Positions 35,967 through 44,073 of a DNA stretch of 64,000 nt are shown in pieces. The DNA comes from Candidatus Aquiluna sp. UB-MaderosW2red (GTDB taxonomy: Bacteria; Actinomycetota; Actinomycetes; Actinomycetales; Microbacteriaceae), in NCBI RefSeq assembly GCF_900100865.1, contig NZ_LT627734.1, positions 434,001 to 498,000 on the forward strand. The letters are read 5' to 3'. A program made the translations under genes and the position numbers. Positions within the stretch are counted from its first letter, which is position 1. Every line of letters begins with the position of its first letter. Under the pieces are notes generated by a model that saw only the letters and a program-made list of their open reading frames with translations, ran no database searches and was not told the origin of the DNA.

Positions 35967-36881
35967 ATGGCTACGATGACGGACAGACCTAAGAAATCTG
36001 TCCGTCGTCGTAACTTTTCAGGCAGAGACAAAGTAACCCTCGGCTTCTTCATAGGCATTCCGACATTTTTACACGTAGCTCTTGTTTGGTTCCCGGCATT
36101 CGCCACCATTTTGCTCTCCTTTACCTATTGGACAGGTATTCGAATTGAGGACATTACTTGGGCGGGGCTTGACAACTACGAAAACATCTTTTTCAACACT
36201 CCAATTTTTTGGGACGCGCTTCGGGTCAACGTAATTTGGCTCTTCTGGTTTGCACTTATTGCCACCCCACTGGGTATCTTGCTGGCCTACCAGATTGACC
36301 GCGAGATACGTGGGCACAAGTTTTACCAGACCGCTTATTACCTACCAGTAGTTTTATCGCTAGCTGTGATTGGTGTTATCTGGAACTTCCTATTGCGCCC
36401 AGACGGCTTTGTGAATGGAGCCTTAGGGCTTCCGATTAGCGAGTCGGTTTCATTTTTTGGTGATGATCGCTACAACATCTGGGTAATTCTGATCATGGCG
36501 TCTTGGCGTCACATCGGTTACATCATGCTTTTGTATTTAGCTGGTCTCAAGGCAGTGGATATGGCGCTTCGCGAGGCGGCATCTATTGATGGCGCTACCG
36601 AGTGGCAGACCTTCCGCAAGGTGGTATTCCCTGCGATGCAGCCGGTGAACATCATCGTTATTGTGATCACGATTGTTGAATCTTTGCGAGCCTTCGACTT
36701 GATATATATCATTTATGGTGGCTCGGGTGGTTTGCCGATTCTTGGTGTGCTGGTGTTCCAGAACATCGCCGGTGAAGGCGCTTCAATGAAGGGCGCCGCC
36801 TACGCGGTTATTTTGTTCTTGTTATCAATTGTTCCGATCATCGCCTATTTGAGGCAGCAGTTTAGGGAGGATGTGAAGTAA
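35967..36881 (+). CDS. Carbohydrate ABC transporter permease (MalF type)
   Basis: 304 residues with about six helices. The ATPase-coupling EAA loop is LREAASIDGATEWQTFRKVV (about residues 191-210). An N-terminal basic tail precedes the first helix. The next permease starts at the last base of its stop, so the two are coupled. It forms the channel with the gene at 36881. Confidence 0.88.
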   Translation: MATMTDRPKKSVRRRNFSGRDKVTLGFFIGIPTFLHVALVWFPAFATILLSFTYWTGIRIEDITWAGLDNYENIFFNTPIFWDALRVNVIWLFWFALIATPLGILLAYQIDREIRGHKFYQTAYYLPVVLSLAVIGVIWNFLLRPDGFVNGALGLPISESVSFFGDDRYNIWVILIMASWRHIGYIMLLYLAGLKAVDMALREAASIDGATEWQTFRKVVFPAMQPVNIIVIVITIVESLRAFDLIYIIYGGSGGLPILGVLVFQNIAGEGASMKGAAYAVILFLLSIVPIIAYLRQQFREDVK

Positions 36882-37786
36882 TGACCGCCACCCTGGAACC
36901 CATCGACGAAAAAGCAGTCTTCCAAAAACGCCGCAACACTCAAAAGATTAAAGATCGCTTTATCTCCGGTTTTATCGGTATATTCGCGCTGGTTTGGTTG
37001 TTCCCGATTTTGTGGACCATGTACTCCTCGCTGAGGCCCTACGCCGAGATTCGCGCCAATGGCATTTTCTCTTTTCCAAAGGTGCTCAACCTAGATAACT
37101 ATGTTGAGGCAATCAGCCGCATGGAGCTTCCGACATATTTCTTCAACACCGCTTTGATTACGTTGCCATCGGTATTTTTGATCTTGCTTTTGGGTTCGGT
37201 GATGGCGTTTATCGTCACCAGGTATTCCTTCAAATTCAACGTAGCGATGCTGCTTTTGTTCACGGCCGGCAACCTGTTGCCCGCGCAGCTAGTGTTTATC
37301 CCGGTCTTCAAGATGTATTTGGCAATCGGTGACCTGGTTGGTGACCGCAGGATTCTTTATGATTCTCCACTTGGTGTGATTCTGATTCACGTTGCCTTCC
37401 AGATGGGTTTTGCCACCTTCGTATTGAGCTCTTATATGAAGACCATTCCAAAAGAAATCTCCGAGTCCGCACAGATTGATGGCGCTTCGGTATTCACCCA
37501 CTTCTTCAGGGTCATGTTGCCTCTACTTAGGCCGCCACTAGCATCGCTTGGCGTGCTAATGACCACCTGGATCTACAACGACTTCTTCTGGGCGCTGGTC
37601 CTGATGTCAACCGACAAGAAGCGACCCATCACTTCGGCCTTGGGTCGATTGCAGGGTGAGTTTGTTACCGACTACAACCTATTGGCAGCCGGCGCGATGA
37701 TCGCAGCTCTTCCGACGCTGATTGTGTTCTTCGTCTTGAGAAAGCAGTTTGTCTCAGGCCTTACCCTTGGTGCAACCAAGGGTTAG
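36881..37786 (+). CDS. Carbohydrate ABC transporter permease (MalG type)
   Basis: 301 residues, about six helices, with the EAA loop SESAQIDGASVFTHFFRVML (about residues 195-214). The N-terminus carries IFALVWLFPILWTMYSSLRP, typical of MalG-like permeases. No ATPase gene follows, so a shared multi-system ATPase (MsmK/UgpC-like) encoded elsewhere is probably used. The next gene is on the other strand. Confidence 0.88.
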   Translation: MTATLEPIDEKAVFQKRRNTQKIKDRFISGFIGIFALVWLFPILWTMYSSLRPYAEIRANGIFSFPKVLNLDNYVEAISRMELPTYFFNTALITLPSVFLILLLGSVMAFIVTRYSFKFNVAMLLLFTAGNLLPAQLVFIPVFKMYLAIGDLVGDRRILYDSPLGVILIHVAFQMGFATFVLSSYMKTIPKEISESAQIDGASVFTHFFRVMLPLLRPPLASLGVLMTTWIYNDFFWALVLMSTDKKRPITSALGRLQGEFVTDYNLLAAGAMIAALPTLIVFFVLRKQFVSGLTLGATKG

Positions 37787-37837
37787 TTACTCACCCTTTT
37801 TCTAGCTGCTAAAAAACCCTTTTGGGGTCGGCATTTG

Positions 37838-39022
37838 CTAGTTTGAGATTAGAACCGAGTCATAACCCCGGAGCACAAATGTCATTCTTCTAACCGGCTC
37901 TTGCACGAGTTTTAGGTTTGGGAATGCTTCGATGAGCATCGGTAACGATGTGGTCATCTCCATGCGCGCCAGCGGCGCGCCAATGCAGAAGTGAATTCCG
38001 GCGCCAAAGCCGATATGGGGATTTGGGTGCCTCGAAAGATTCAACTGGTCGGCGTCTTCAAAGATGCTCTCATCGCGGTTCGCTGAGCCCAGTAGCGAAG
38101 CAATCTTCTGACCCTCTTTGATCATCACCCCGCCAATCTCGGTGTCCTGGGTCGCGGTTCGGTCAAATAAGTGAAGTGGTGCATCAAAGCGCAAGAACTC
38201 ATCAACCGCAGTTGATGCAATGCCCCAGGGGTCAGCTTCGAGCTTAGTCATTTCGGCTGGTGCATTCAGTGCTGCAACAAAGCCATTGCCAAAGCCATTC
38301 ACGCTGGCCTCGTGGCCGGCGTTCAATAGCAGCACGCAAGTGGCAATTAGTTCGTGGGTGTTTAGCTTCTCGCCATCTTCTTCAACCATGGCGAGCTCTG
38401 TAATCAAATCGGCCCCGGGGTTGCGCTTGCGCTCGTGCATGAGATTTTCTACGTATTGGGCAAATTCATCGGCAGCGAGCTGGGCTTGAGCCTTGTGTTC
38501 CTCGCTTGGGGCAACCTCATACATTCTTACAATGGCTTGAGACCAAGGCCTGAGTAGGTGCTCATCCTTATCGGGGAATCCGAGCATGGCGGCGATTACC
38601 TTCACCGGCAGTGGTTCGGCAAAATCGGCAATTAAATCGAAGCTGCCGGTTTCGGCCTGCTTGGCCTTGGCTTGAATAATTAGCTCTCTGGTGATTCTCT
38701 CGACATCGGGTTGCAGGCTGTCAATCTTCTTGGGGTTGAAGGCCTTCATGACCAATGAGCGGAGTCTGGTGTGTTTTGGTGGTTCGGAATCCAAGATCGA
38801 GTCGGCGTGCAGCCAGTTGAAGGCATCCCAGGCTTCCTGGGGCTCCTTTGGGGTGAAGATGCGGCCCAGGGTTCTGGTGCGAAGCACTGCATTGGCGTGG
38901 TGGTAATTAGATGCCAGAAACATCCCGGAGGGTTCGTGCCAGATCGGTCTACCCTCCTTGCGAAGTTCTTTGAGTGCCGGGTAGGGGTCGTTAATAAAGT
39001 CTTGGTTTGTTAGGTCCAGCAT
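37838..39022 (-). CDS. Cytochrome P450
   Basis: 394 residues. The heme-ligand motif FGAGIHFCIGAPLAR gives C346, and FLRFDAPLHLFDRTA fits the region before it. The I-helix reads LLNAGHEASVNGFG: the acid (E) is present but the following conserved threonine, normally AGHETT, is alanine. It lies two bases after the nitroreductase gene, suggesting co-transcription. The substrate and redox partners are unknown; no ferredoxin gene lies beside it. Confidence 0.9.
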   Translation of the reverse strand: MLDLTNQDFINDPYPALKELRKEGRPIWHEPSGMFLASNYHHANAVLRTRTLGRIFTPKEPQEAWDAFNWLHADSILDSEPPKHTRLRSLVMKAFNPKKIDSLQPDVERITRELIIQAKAKQAETGSFDLIADFAEPLPVKVIAAMLGFPDKDEHLLRPWSQAIVRMYEVAPSEEHKAQAQLAADEFAQYVENLMHERKRNPGADLITELAMVEEDGEKLNTHELIATCVLLLNAGHEASVNGFGNGFVAALNAPAEMTKLEADPWGIASTAVDEFLRFDAPLHLFDRTATQDTEIGGVMIKEGQKIASLLGSANRDESIFEDADQLNLSRHPNPHIGFGAGIHFCIGAPLARMEMTTSLPMLIEAFPNLKLVQEPVRRMTFVLRGYDSVLISN

Positions 39023-39024
39023 GT

Positions 39025-39762
39025 TTATCCCTTGAGCTTGATTTGTGAAATGTCTAATCTTTCGGCTTCAAAGCCGTTTACTTTTGCATCTGTTGGGTAT
39101 CCAATAGCTATCCCACAAAGTAATTTATAGTCTTTTGGAACGTCAAATTCCTTTCTCACCACATCGGCCCAAATTGCCGATGCGCCCTGGGCGCAGCTGC
39201 CAAGACCATGGGCGTGGGCCGAAAGCATGAGGTTTTGCATAAACAACCCAGCATCAGAAACCGAGTGGACCCCGATGCCAGAGTGAGTGAATATAAATAG
39301 CGAAACGGGGGCTCCAAAAAACTCGTAGTTCTTGCCCCATTGCTCATCGCGACCCTTTCGGTCGCTTCTTTCTATGCCCAACATCCCGTAGAGCTCAGAG
39401 CCAACCTTTTGGCTTCTTGGCCGAATGTCTGCCGGGTAGCGCAGGGTCATTTTGTAATCACTGGTGGGCAGACCATCGCGGGTGATGAAGAGTTTGGCTT
39501 TTGCCCATAAGCCCCCTGAGAGCCCCGCAGAGGCCTTTGCCCAGCGACTTAGAAAGCCAGTGCTAATGCGCTGCAGTTTCTCCCCCTGAGCGATGCCAAT
39601 AAGGTACGGGCGGGTGTTTGACCATGATGGTGCGCTCATGGCATCGGTTAGTAGTTGGTCCAGCAATTCTTGGGGAACCGGGGTGGGCAAAAAGTCTCTC
39701 GTGGTTCTTCTCGAGCTAGCGAACTCGCTAAAGGCTTGGGCTTCTAACTGGCTTTTGGGCAT
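39025..39762 (-). CDS. Nitroreductase-family flavoprotein (1)
   Basis: 245 residues. The FMN-binding N-terminus reads RTTRDFLPTPVPQELLDQLL and AMSAPSWSNTRPYLIGIA; the C-terminal half has GLGSCAQGASAIWADVVRKE and LLCGIAIGYP, standard for NfnB-like reductases. First gene of the two-gene minus-strand unit with the P450; the reductase is unlikely to be the P450's electron donor by family precedent, so the link is only positional. Confidence 0.87.
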   Translation of the reverse strand: MPKSQLEAQAFSEFASSRRTTRDFLPTPVPQELLDQLLTDAMSAPSWSNTRPYLIGIAQGEKLQRISTGFLSRWAKASAGLSGGLWAKAKLFITRDGLPTSDYKMTLRYPADIRPRSQKVGSELYGMLGIERSDRKGRDEQWGKNYEFFGAPVSLFIFTHSGIGVHSVSDAGLFMQNLMLSAHAHGLGSCAQGASAIWADVVRKEFDVPKDYKLLCGIAIGYPTDAKVNGFEAERLDISQIKLKG

Positions 39763-39814
39763 GAAAAGAATCTACGCCAGATGTTGGTGTTTTATCGGGT
39801 GGTAGCTTGATTAC

Positions 39815-42229
39815 GTGCAAGAGATTATTGCCGGCCTCAGTGCGGCCGATGTGGTGCGAATTCGCGCCAGCGGGGGATTCAATGAACTTTCAAGCGCAAA
39901 GGCTAGAAGTCCAATTATCAGGATTCTTAGAATCCTGACTCAGCCGATGTTTTTGCTTTTGATCATTGCTGGAGTTGTGAGCATGATTCTGGCTGAGCCG
40001 CTTGATGCGGCGGTGCTATTGGTGATGGTTTTCGGAGTCATGGCAATCACCATCTACCAAGAAGGCAGAGCTGAAAAAGCCCTCGGAGCCCTTAGTCAAT
40101 TAGCCGCCCCGAAGGCAAATGTGCTACGGGATGGGGAATGGGAAACCTTGCCTGCCAGGGAGTTGGTGGTGGGGGATATTTGCCGCATCCACGAGGGTGA
40201 TCGAATCCCAGCCGATGTCGAGTTGCTTGAAACCACAAATTTGCTACTTGATGAGTCAATGCTCACCGGAGAGTCTTTGCCAGTGGCCAAGACTGTTTCC
40301 GAGTCGGCATTCGGCGGAGCTTTGGTGAACACCGGGCGGGCAATCGGTCGAGTAATCGCGATTGGGCAAGAAACCGAGCTGGGCAAAATAGGAGCTTCGA
40401 TCTCCCAAGCCCCTGATCACCAAACTCAGCTGCAGCAGGACGTGAACAAGATTGTGAAGATTGTCGGGGTGATTGCAGGCCTATTGGCCATTGCTATCAC
40501 TTTGATTCTTGGCTTCACCCGCACCAGCTGGCTGGATGCCGTTCTGGCTGGGATCGCTAGTGCGATGGCGATGATCCCCGAAGAGATACCGGTTGTGTTG
40601 ACCCTGTTCTTTGCCATTGGAGCTTGGCGGATGTCGCAGGAAAAGGTGCTCACAAGAAAATCTGCGGTAATTGAAACCCTGGGCTCGGCAACCGTGATTT
40701 GCGTTGATAAAACCGGAACCCTCACCCTGAATCAGCTGTCGGTGGACGAGCTAATTCAGGACCCATCGGCAACCGAGCTAAAACTCTTCGCAGGGCTTGC
40801 CAGCCCGATCGACTCGGTGGACGCTGTTGACCGGGCTTTTAGTGACCTGGCCGAAGGGGCCACGGGGCGCTCATTGGTCAAAGAATATCCGATGACTGCT
40901 GACACTCCGGCTATGACCATGGTTTGGGATCAGGGTGATAACTACCTGGTTGCCATGAAGGGCGCTCCGGAGACGGTGGCTGAACTTTGCGGGGTTGATG
41001 CTCAGAACGTGCTTCAAGAGGTTCAGCTGGCAAGTGCCGGTGGCAAGAGGATAATCGGGGTTGCGGGTCTAGTTATTCCAAAAGGAGAGCTGCCCAAAGA
41101 CCAGTCGGACTTCAAGCTAAAATTTCAAGGTTTAGTTGCCCTTCGGGACACGGTTAGACCTGGAGTCCCAGGGGCGATAGCTCAGTGCCACGAAGCTGGC
41201 ATTCGGGTGATCATGATCACCGGAGACTTTATTGGCACAGCTCGTGAGATTGCTGCCGAGGTGGGGTTAGCGGACACTGGTGAACTAACCGGTGCTGAGC
41301 TTGATTCGCTAAGTGATGAAGAGCTAGCTATTCGAGTGAAGACGCTTAGCGTGTGTGCTCGAATGACACCGGCTCATAAGTTGCGGCTAGTCAAAGCTTT
41401 GCAAGCAAACGGCGAGGTTGTTGCGATGACCGGGGACGGTGTGAATGACGCCCCGGCACTCAAGACGGCAGACATTTCAATCGCCATGGGGCTCAGGGGC
41501 ACTGACGTGGCACGTGAGGCTGCAACTCTTATCATTACCGACGATGACTTCACGTCGATAGTTGCTGGCATCAAAAGAGGTAGGGCGATCTATGCGGGAA
41601 TCCGTAAATCGGTGGCCTACATAATCGCGGTGCACGTGCCGCTGTTAGGCATGGCTTTGATCCCGATTCTTACTTTGGACTGGCCAATAATCCTGCTGCC
41701 GGCGATGGTGGCATTTTTGGAAATCATCATTGACCCGGCCTGCACCATTGCGTTTCAGGCTGAGCCTGCAGAGCCCGAGATTATGCAAAGAAAACCCAGA
41801 CCAGTTGGGGAGTCGCTCTTCAACTTTGAGACGCTGGGCATCTCTTTGATTCAGGGGGTAGTGGTTTTGCTGGCCGTGCTGGCTCAGTATTTTTGGCTGG
41901 TCTCTTTAGGCCGGCCAGCGGACGAGGTTAGAAGCGCCACTTTGATTCTGATGGTGCTGTCGAATCTGGCGCTGATTCTGACGAACCGCTCTTGGAATTT
42001 GAGCCTTGTGAAAACCATGTTGACTCGGAAAAACCCGAGCGTGAAGTGGATTCTTGGTTTGACTCTTTTGGGACTGTTCTTGCTTACTCAAATCGAGGTG
42101 GCTGCTCAAGCCTTCAACCTTGGCCCCACGACGGTGTGGGACTGGGCGCTCGGGTTTGTGCTGGCGGTGGCGAGCATCTTATGGTTTGAGGTTTATAAGG
42201 TGCTAACCAGAGCAAAGCGGATGGATTAG
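39815..42229 (+). CDS. P-type cation-transporting ATPase (calcium-ATPase-like)
   Basis: 804 residues. Phosphorylation site DKTGTLT in CVDKTGTLTLNQL, the TGES loop in LTGESLPVAKT, PEEIPVVLTLFFAIGAWRM in the fourth membrane helix, and GDGVNDAPALK in the hinge. Six or more C-terminal-side helices (IIAVHVPLLGMALIPILTLD, FLEIIIDPACTIAFQAEPAEP) place it with P2-like calcium/magnesium pumps. Ion not determinable. GTG start. Converges with the small peptide gene after 7 bases. Confidence 0.88.
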   Translation: MQEIIAGLSAADVVRIRASGGFNELSSAKARSPIIRILRILTQPMFLLLIIAGVVSMILAEPLDAAVLLVMVFGVMAITIYQEGRAEKALGALSQLAAPKANVLRDGEWETLPARELVVGDICRIHEGDRIPADVELLETTNLLLDESMLTGESLPVAKTVSESAFGGALVNTGRAIGRVIAIGQETELGKIGASISQAPDHQTQLQQDVNKIVKIVGVIAGLLAIAITLILGFTRTSWLDAVLAGIASAMAMIPEEIPVVLTLFFAIGAWRMSQEKVLTRKSAVIETLGSATVICVDKTGTLTLNQLSVDELIQDPSATELKLFAGLASPIDSVDAVDRAFSDLAEGATGRSLVKEYPMTADTPAMTMVWDQGDNYLVAMKGAPETVAELCGVDAQNVLQEVQLASAGGKRIIGVAGLVIPKGELPKDQSDFKLKFQGLVALRDTVRPGVPGAIAQCHEAGIRVIMITGDFIGTAREIAAEVGLADTGELTGAELDSLSDEELAIRVKTLSVCARMTPAHKLRLVKALQANGEVVAMTGDGVNDAPALKTADISIAMGLRGTDVAREAATLIITDDDFTSIVAGIKRGRAIYAGIRKSVAYIIAVHVPLLGMALIPILTLDWPIILLPAMVAFLEIIIDPACTIAFQAEPAEPEIMQRKPRPVGESLFNFETLGISLIQGVVVLLAVLAQYFWLVSLGRPADEVRSATLILMVLSNLALILTNRSWNLSLVKTMLTRKNPSVKWILGLTLLGLFLLTQIEVAAQAFNLGPTTVWDWALGFVLAVASILWFEVYKVLTRAKRMD

Positions 42230-42236
42230 TTGATCC

Positions 42237-42347
42237 TTAGCGGTAGTTAGCGAATACCGTGGGCAACAGCGCACCGATGATTATCATCACCGGAATGGTT
42301 AGGGTGAGCACCCAGATTTGGACTAGGTCCCAATCAATCTTTTTCAT
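42237..42347 (-). CDS. 36-aa single-helix membrane peptide next to actinorhodopsin
   Basis: Starts ATG 42347 with an excellent ribosome site on the minus strand (AAAGGAGAAGAAAATG). The product is MKKIDWDLVQIWVLTLTIPV followed by MIIIGALLPTVFANYR: a charged start, one membrane helix of about 20 residues and a short tail. It lies about 100 bases downstream of the rhodopsin gene on the same strand, but a terminator (42395-42435) lies between them. No family recognised. Peptides of this type often regulate or stabilise a membrane protein; partner unknown. Confidence 0.6.
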   Translation of the reverse strand: MKKIDWDLVQIWVLTLTIPVMIIIGALLPTVFANYR

Positions 42348-42394
42348 TTTCTTCTCCTTTGCCTCTCTAACATGCTACTCGGTAGATTCGGGGT

Positions 42395-42435
42395 AAAAAA
42401 GAAGGGCTGGTGTTTTCACACCAGCCCTTCTTTTT
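42395..42435. terminator. Bidirectional rho-independent terminator after actinorhodopsin
   Basis: Stem GAAGGGCTGGTGT / ACACCAGCCCTTC with a TTTC loop, flanked by AAAAAA on the left and TTTTT on the right, so it works in either direction. It ends 9 bases from the rhodopsin stop codon. Confidence 0.92.
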
Positions 42436-42443
42436 AGTTTGGT

Positions 42444-43217
42444 TTAAGCGTGTTCGCGGTTTTCTACCTTTGCGAACTCGGCGTCATCCTCAGCGCTCTT
42501 CATGCGAGCGATGGAGAAGATCATTAGACCGAAGAGGCACTTAGCCAGGATGTCGGCTATTGAATAGCCAACCTCACGAGCTATGAAGCCACCCTCTGAC
42601 GCAACTGCGCCCATGTTGAAGATGAAGGCGATTGGGTAGACACCCCAGGTTGCCAACAACAACAAACGTAGTTCCTTGATCCTGCGCTGTACTGGAGCTG
42701 ACTGACGCTCTAGTGACTTGCCAAGCTCTACGAATAGTACGTAGAGGATGTAAAGGAATGGGATGGTCGAGAATAGACCCCAGAGTGATGCGTCACCTTC
42801 GTAAAGAAGGTCTAGACGAGCGTCTCCTGGGTAACCAAGACCAATCATCAGCGCCGCTGCTGGGATCAAGCGAACTAGCAATGAGCGCTGAACTGCAGCA
42901 GCTAGTGCTAGAACCGCAATGGTCTCAACCAGTAGCAGTGGAACAGTTAGGAACCAGTCGACGTAACGGTAGCCCACGTTGTAGGTTGCGCCGTCAACTG
43001 CTTCTGGACCGAACACTTCAATGAAGTTGTCGAACATACGGAAGTAGTGGTAAGCCGCGATACCGGTAACGGTAGCGGAAACCATGATTGCCATCCGGTA
43101 CTTAGGAAGTACGCGGTCTTTCGCGAAGAACAAGAAGATTGTGGTGAAAAGCATGCTCGCGATTCCAAGCGAGAGCACGTTGTAAACGACTAAGTAGCCG
43201 CCAGCGGATAAATCCAT
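42444..43217 (-). CDS. Actinorhodopsin, light-driven proton pump
   Basis: 257 residues, seven helices. Helix C reads RYVDWFLTVPLLLVET: proton acceptor D87, T91 and donor E98 (DTE motif of outward proton pumps); L95 at the tuning position suggests green absorption. H57 in AAYHYFRM matches the PR histidine region. The retinal Schiff-base lysine is K226 in ADILAKCLFG with counter-ion D222. G147 in LWGLF aligns with proteorhodopsin F152, the fenestration position. I use ATG 43217 (GAAAGGG 7 bases before); an in-frame ATG lies 32 codons upstream. No retinal-synthesis gene is in the window. Confidence 0.95.
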   Translation of the reverse strand: MDLSAGGYLVVYNVLSLGIASMLFTTIFLFFAKDRVLPKYRMAIMVSATVTGIAAYHYFRMFDNFIEVFGPEAVDGATYNVGYRYVDWFLTVPLLLVETIAVLALAAAVQRSLLVRLIPAAALMIGLGYPGDARLDLLYEGDASLWGLFSTIPFLYILYVLFVELGKSLERQSAPVQRRIKELRLLLLATWGVYPIAFIFNMGAVASEGGFIAREVGYSIADILAKCLFGLMIFSIARMKSAEDDAEFAKVENREHA

Positions 43218-43323
43218 GAGTGAACCCTTTCGTTGAGACTTGTTAAGAGCTGATAGAACTAAGAAAACTCGAAGAGGATTTAATCCCCACTCTTTGTTTC
43301 GAGCCATCTGCATTACTCATCTA

Positions 43324-43351
43324 AGTGTAGAACGAAAAGGTAGTCTGGCAA
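43324..43351 (-). promoter_or_regulatory. Candidate sigma-70 promoter of actinorhodopsin
   Basis: On the minus strand TTGCCA (43351-43346) and TACACT (43329-43324) are 16 bases apart. Transcription would start near 43317, giving a 5' leader of about 100 bases before the chosen rhodopsin ATG. The leader contains an in-frame ATG at 43313 and an out-of-frame 25-codon reading frame from 43320. Confidence 0.45.
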
Positions 43352-43384
43352 GTTCCTGACAGTGATAACGTTTTGGTAACGAAC

Positions 43385-43867
43385 TCAGAGGCCCAGGAAC
43401 CATTGGAGGTCGTTTAGCTCGGCAATACTCCCGGTGAAGCTCAATTCGAGCGTGGCGGTCTTGTCGTTGAGGATCATTTCACCCTTCGCCATTTCGATCA
43501 GAACTCCTGTTTTCGTGCGAAATTGCATCCAAGCCTCTCGCTCGCCATCCCAGCGCTTTTCGTTAACAAGTTCAATCGAGATGGTAGCTTCGAACTCATT
43601 CTCACTGACACTGATGTCACGGATTTTCAACCCAAGCGAGTTCTGTAAATCACAAGTGTTAATTTCGCAGTAAGTAACGTTGCCAGTGTCTAGCTGCGGC
43701 AGGTCTGTTCGGGGGAGAGTAACCGCAGTCACAAAAGGAATCAAACTCAAAAGCAACAGCAATGCCAAGAGCCCGCCCAGCCAAACGGTTAAACGCTGTC
43801 CCATTTGGGAAACCAACCAGGGCTTTTTCAACTTTTCCTCAAATCTTCTTCGATCAGCATGGAACAT
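43385..43867 (-). CDS. Hypothetical single-pass membrane protein, 160 aa
   Basis: A basic N-terminal tail (about 1-25) is followed by one membrane helix (about 28-50; WLGGLLALLLLLSLIPFVTA) and an extracellular beta-rich domain of about 105 residues. That domain has two cysteines (YCEINTCDLQ) that may form a disulphide. No family recognised. It is upstream of actinorhodopsin on the same strand but separated by the rhodopsin promoter, so a link is not shown. Confidence 0.65.
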   Translation of the reverse strand: MFHADRRRFEEKLKKPWLVSQMGQRLTVWLGGLLALLLLLSLIPFVTAVTLPRTDLPQLDTGNVTYCEINTCDLQNSLGLKIRDISVSENEFEATISIELVNEKRWDGEREAWMQFRTKTGVLIEMAKGEMILNDKTATLELSFTGSIAELNDLQWFLGL

Positions 43868-44036
43868 CTGCGCCTAAATCAGGGCTCATCTGAAATTGCT
43901 TGTGACAGCAACATTTTATTGTGGTTTTTATAAGTTCACCTAACCCGCCCCGCGTTGGTGCATTTCACACTGCAAATTCAAATCTTTGGTGTCGGGTGTC
44001 AATCGAATTTATTTAAATTGATCAACGACAGTGACT

Positions 44037-44058
44037 AATGATTAACTACCAAATCATT
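44037..44058. promoter_or_regulatory. Inverted repeat just ahead of psuG, candidate operator
   Basis: AATGATT and AATCATT (exact complements, 8-base spacer) lie 16 bases before the GTG start. A TACCCT -10-like hexamer at 44061-44066 places a transcription start near the start codon, so the mRNA may be leaderless. The rest of the 43868-44073 gap shows no gene. Confidence 0.35.
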
Positions 44059-44073
44059 GGCTACCCTTAGTGG

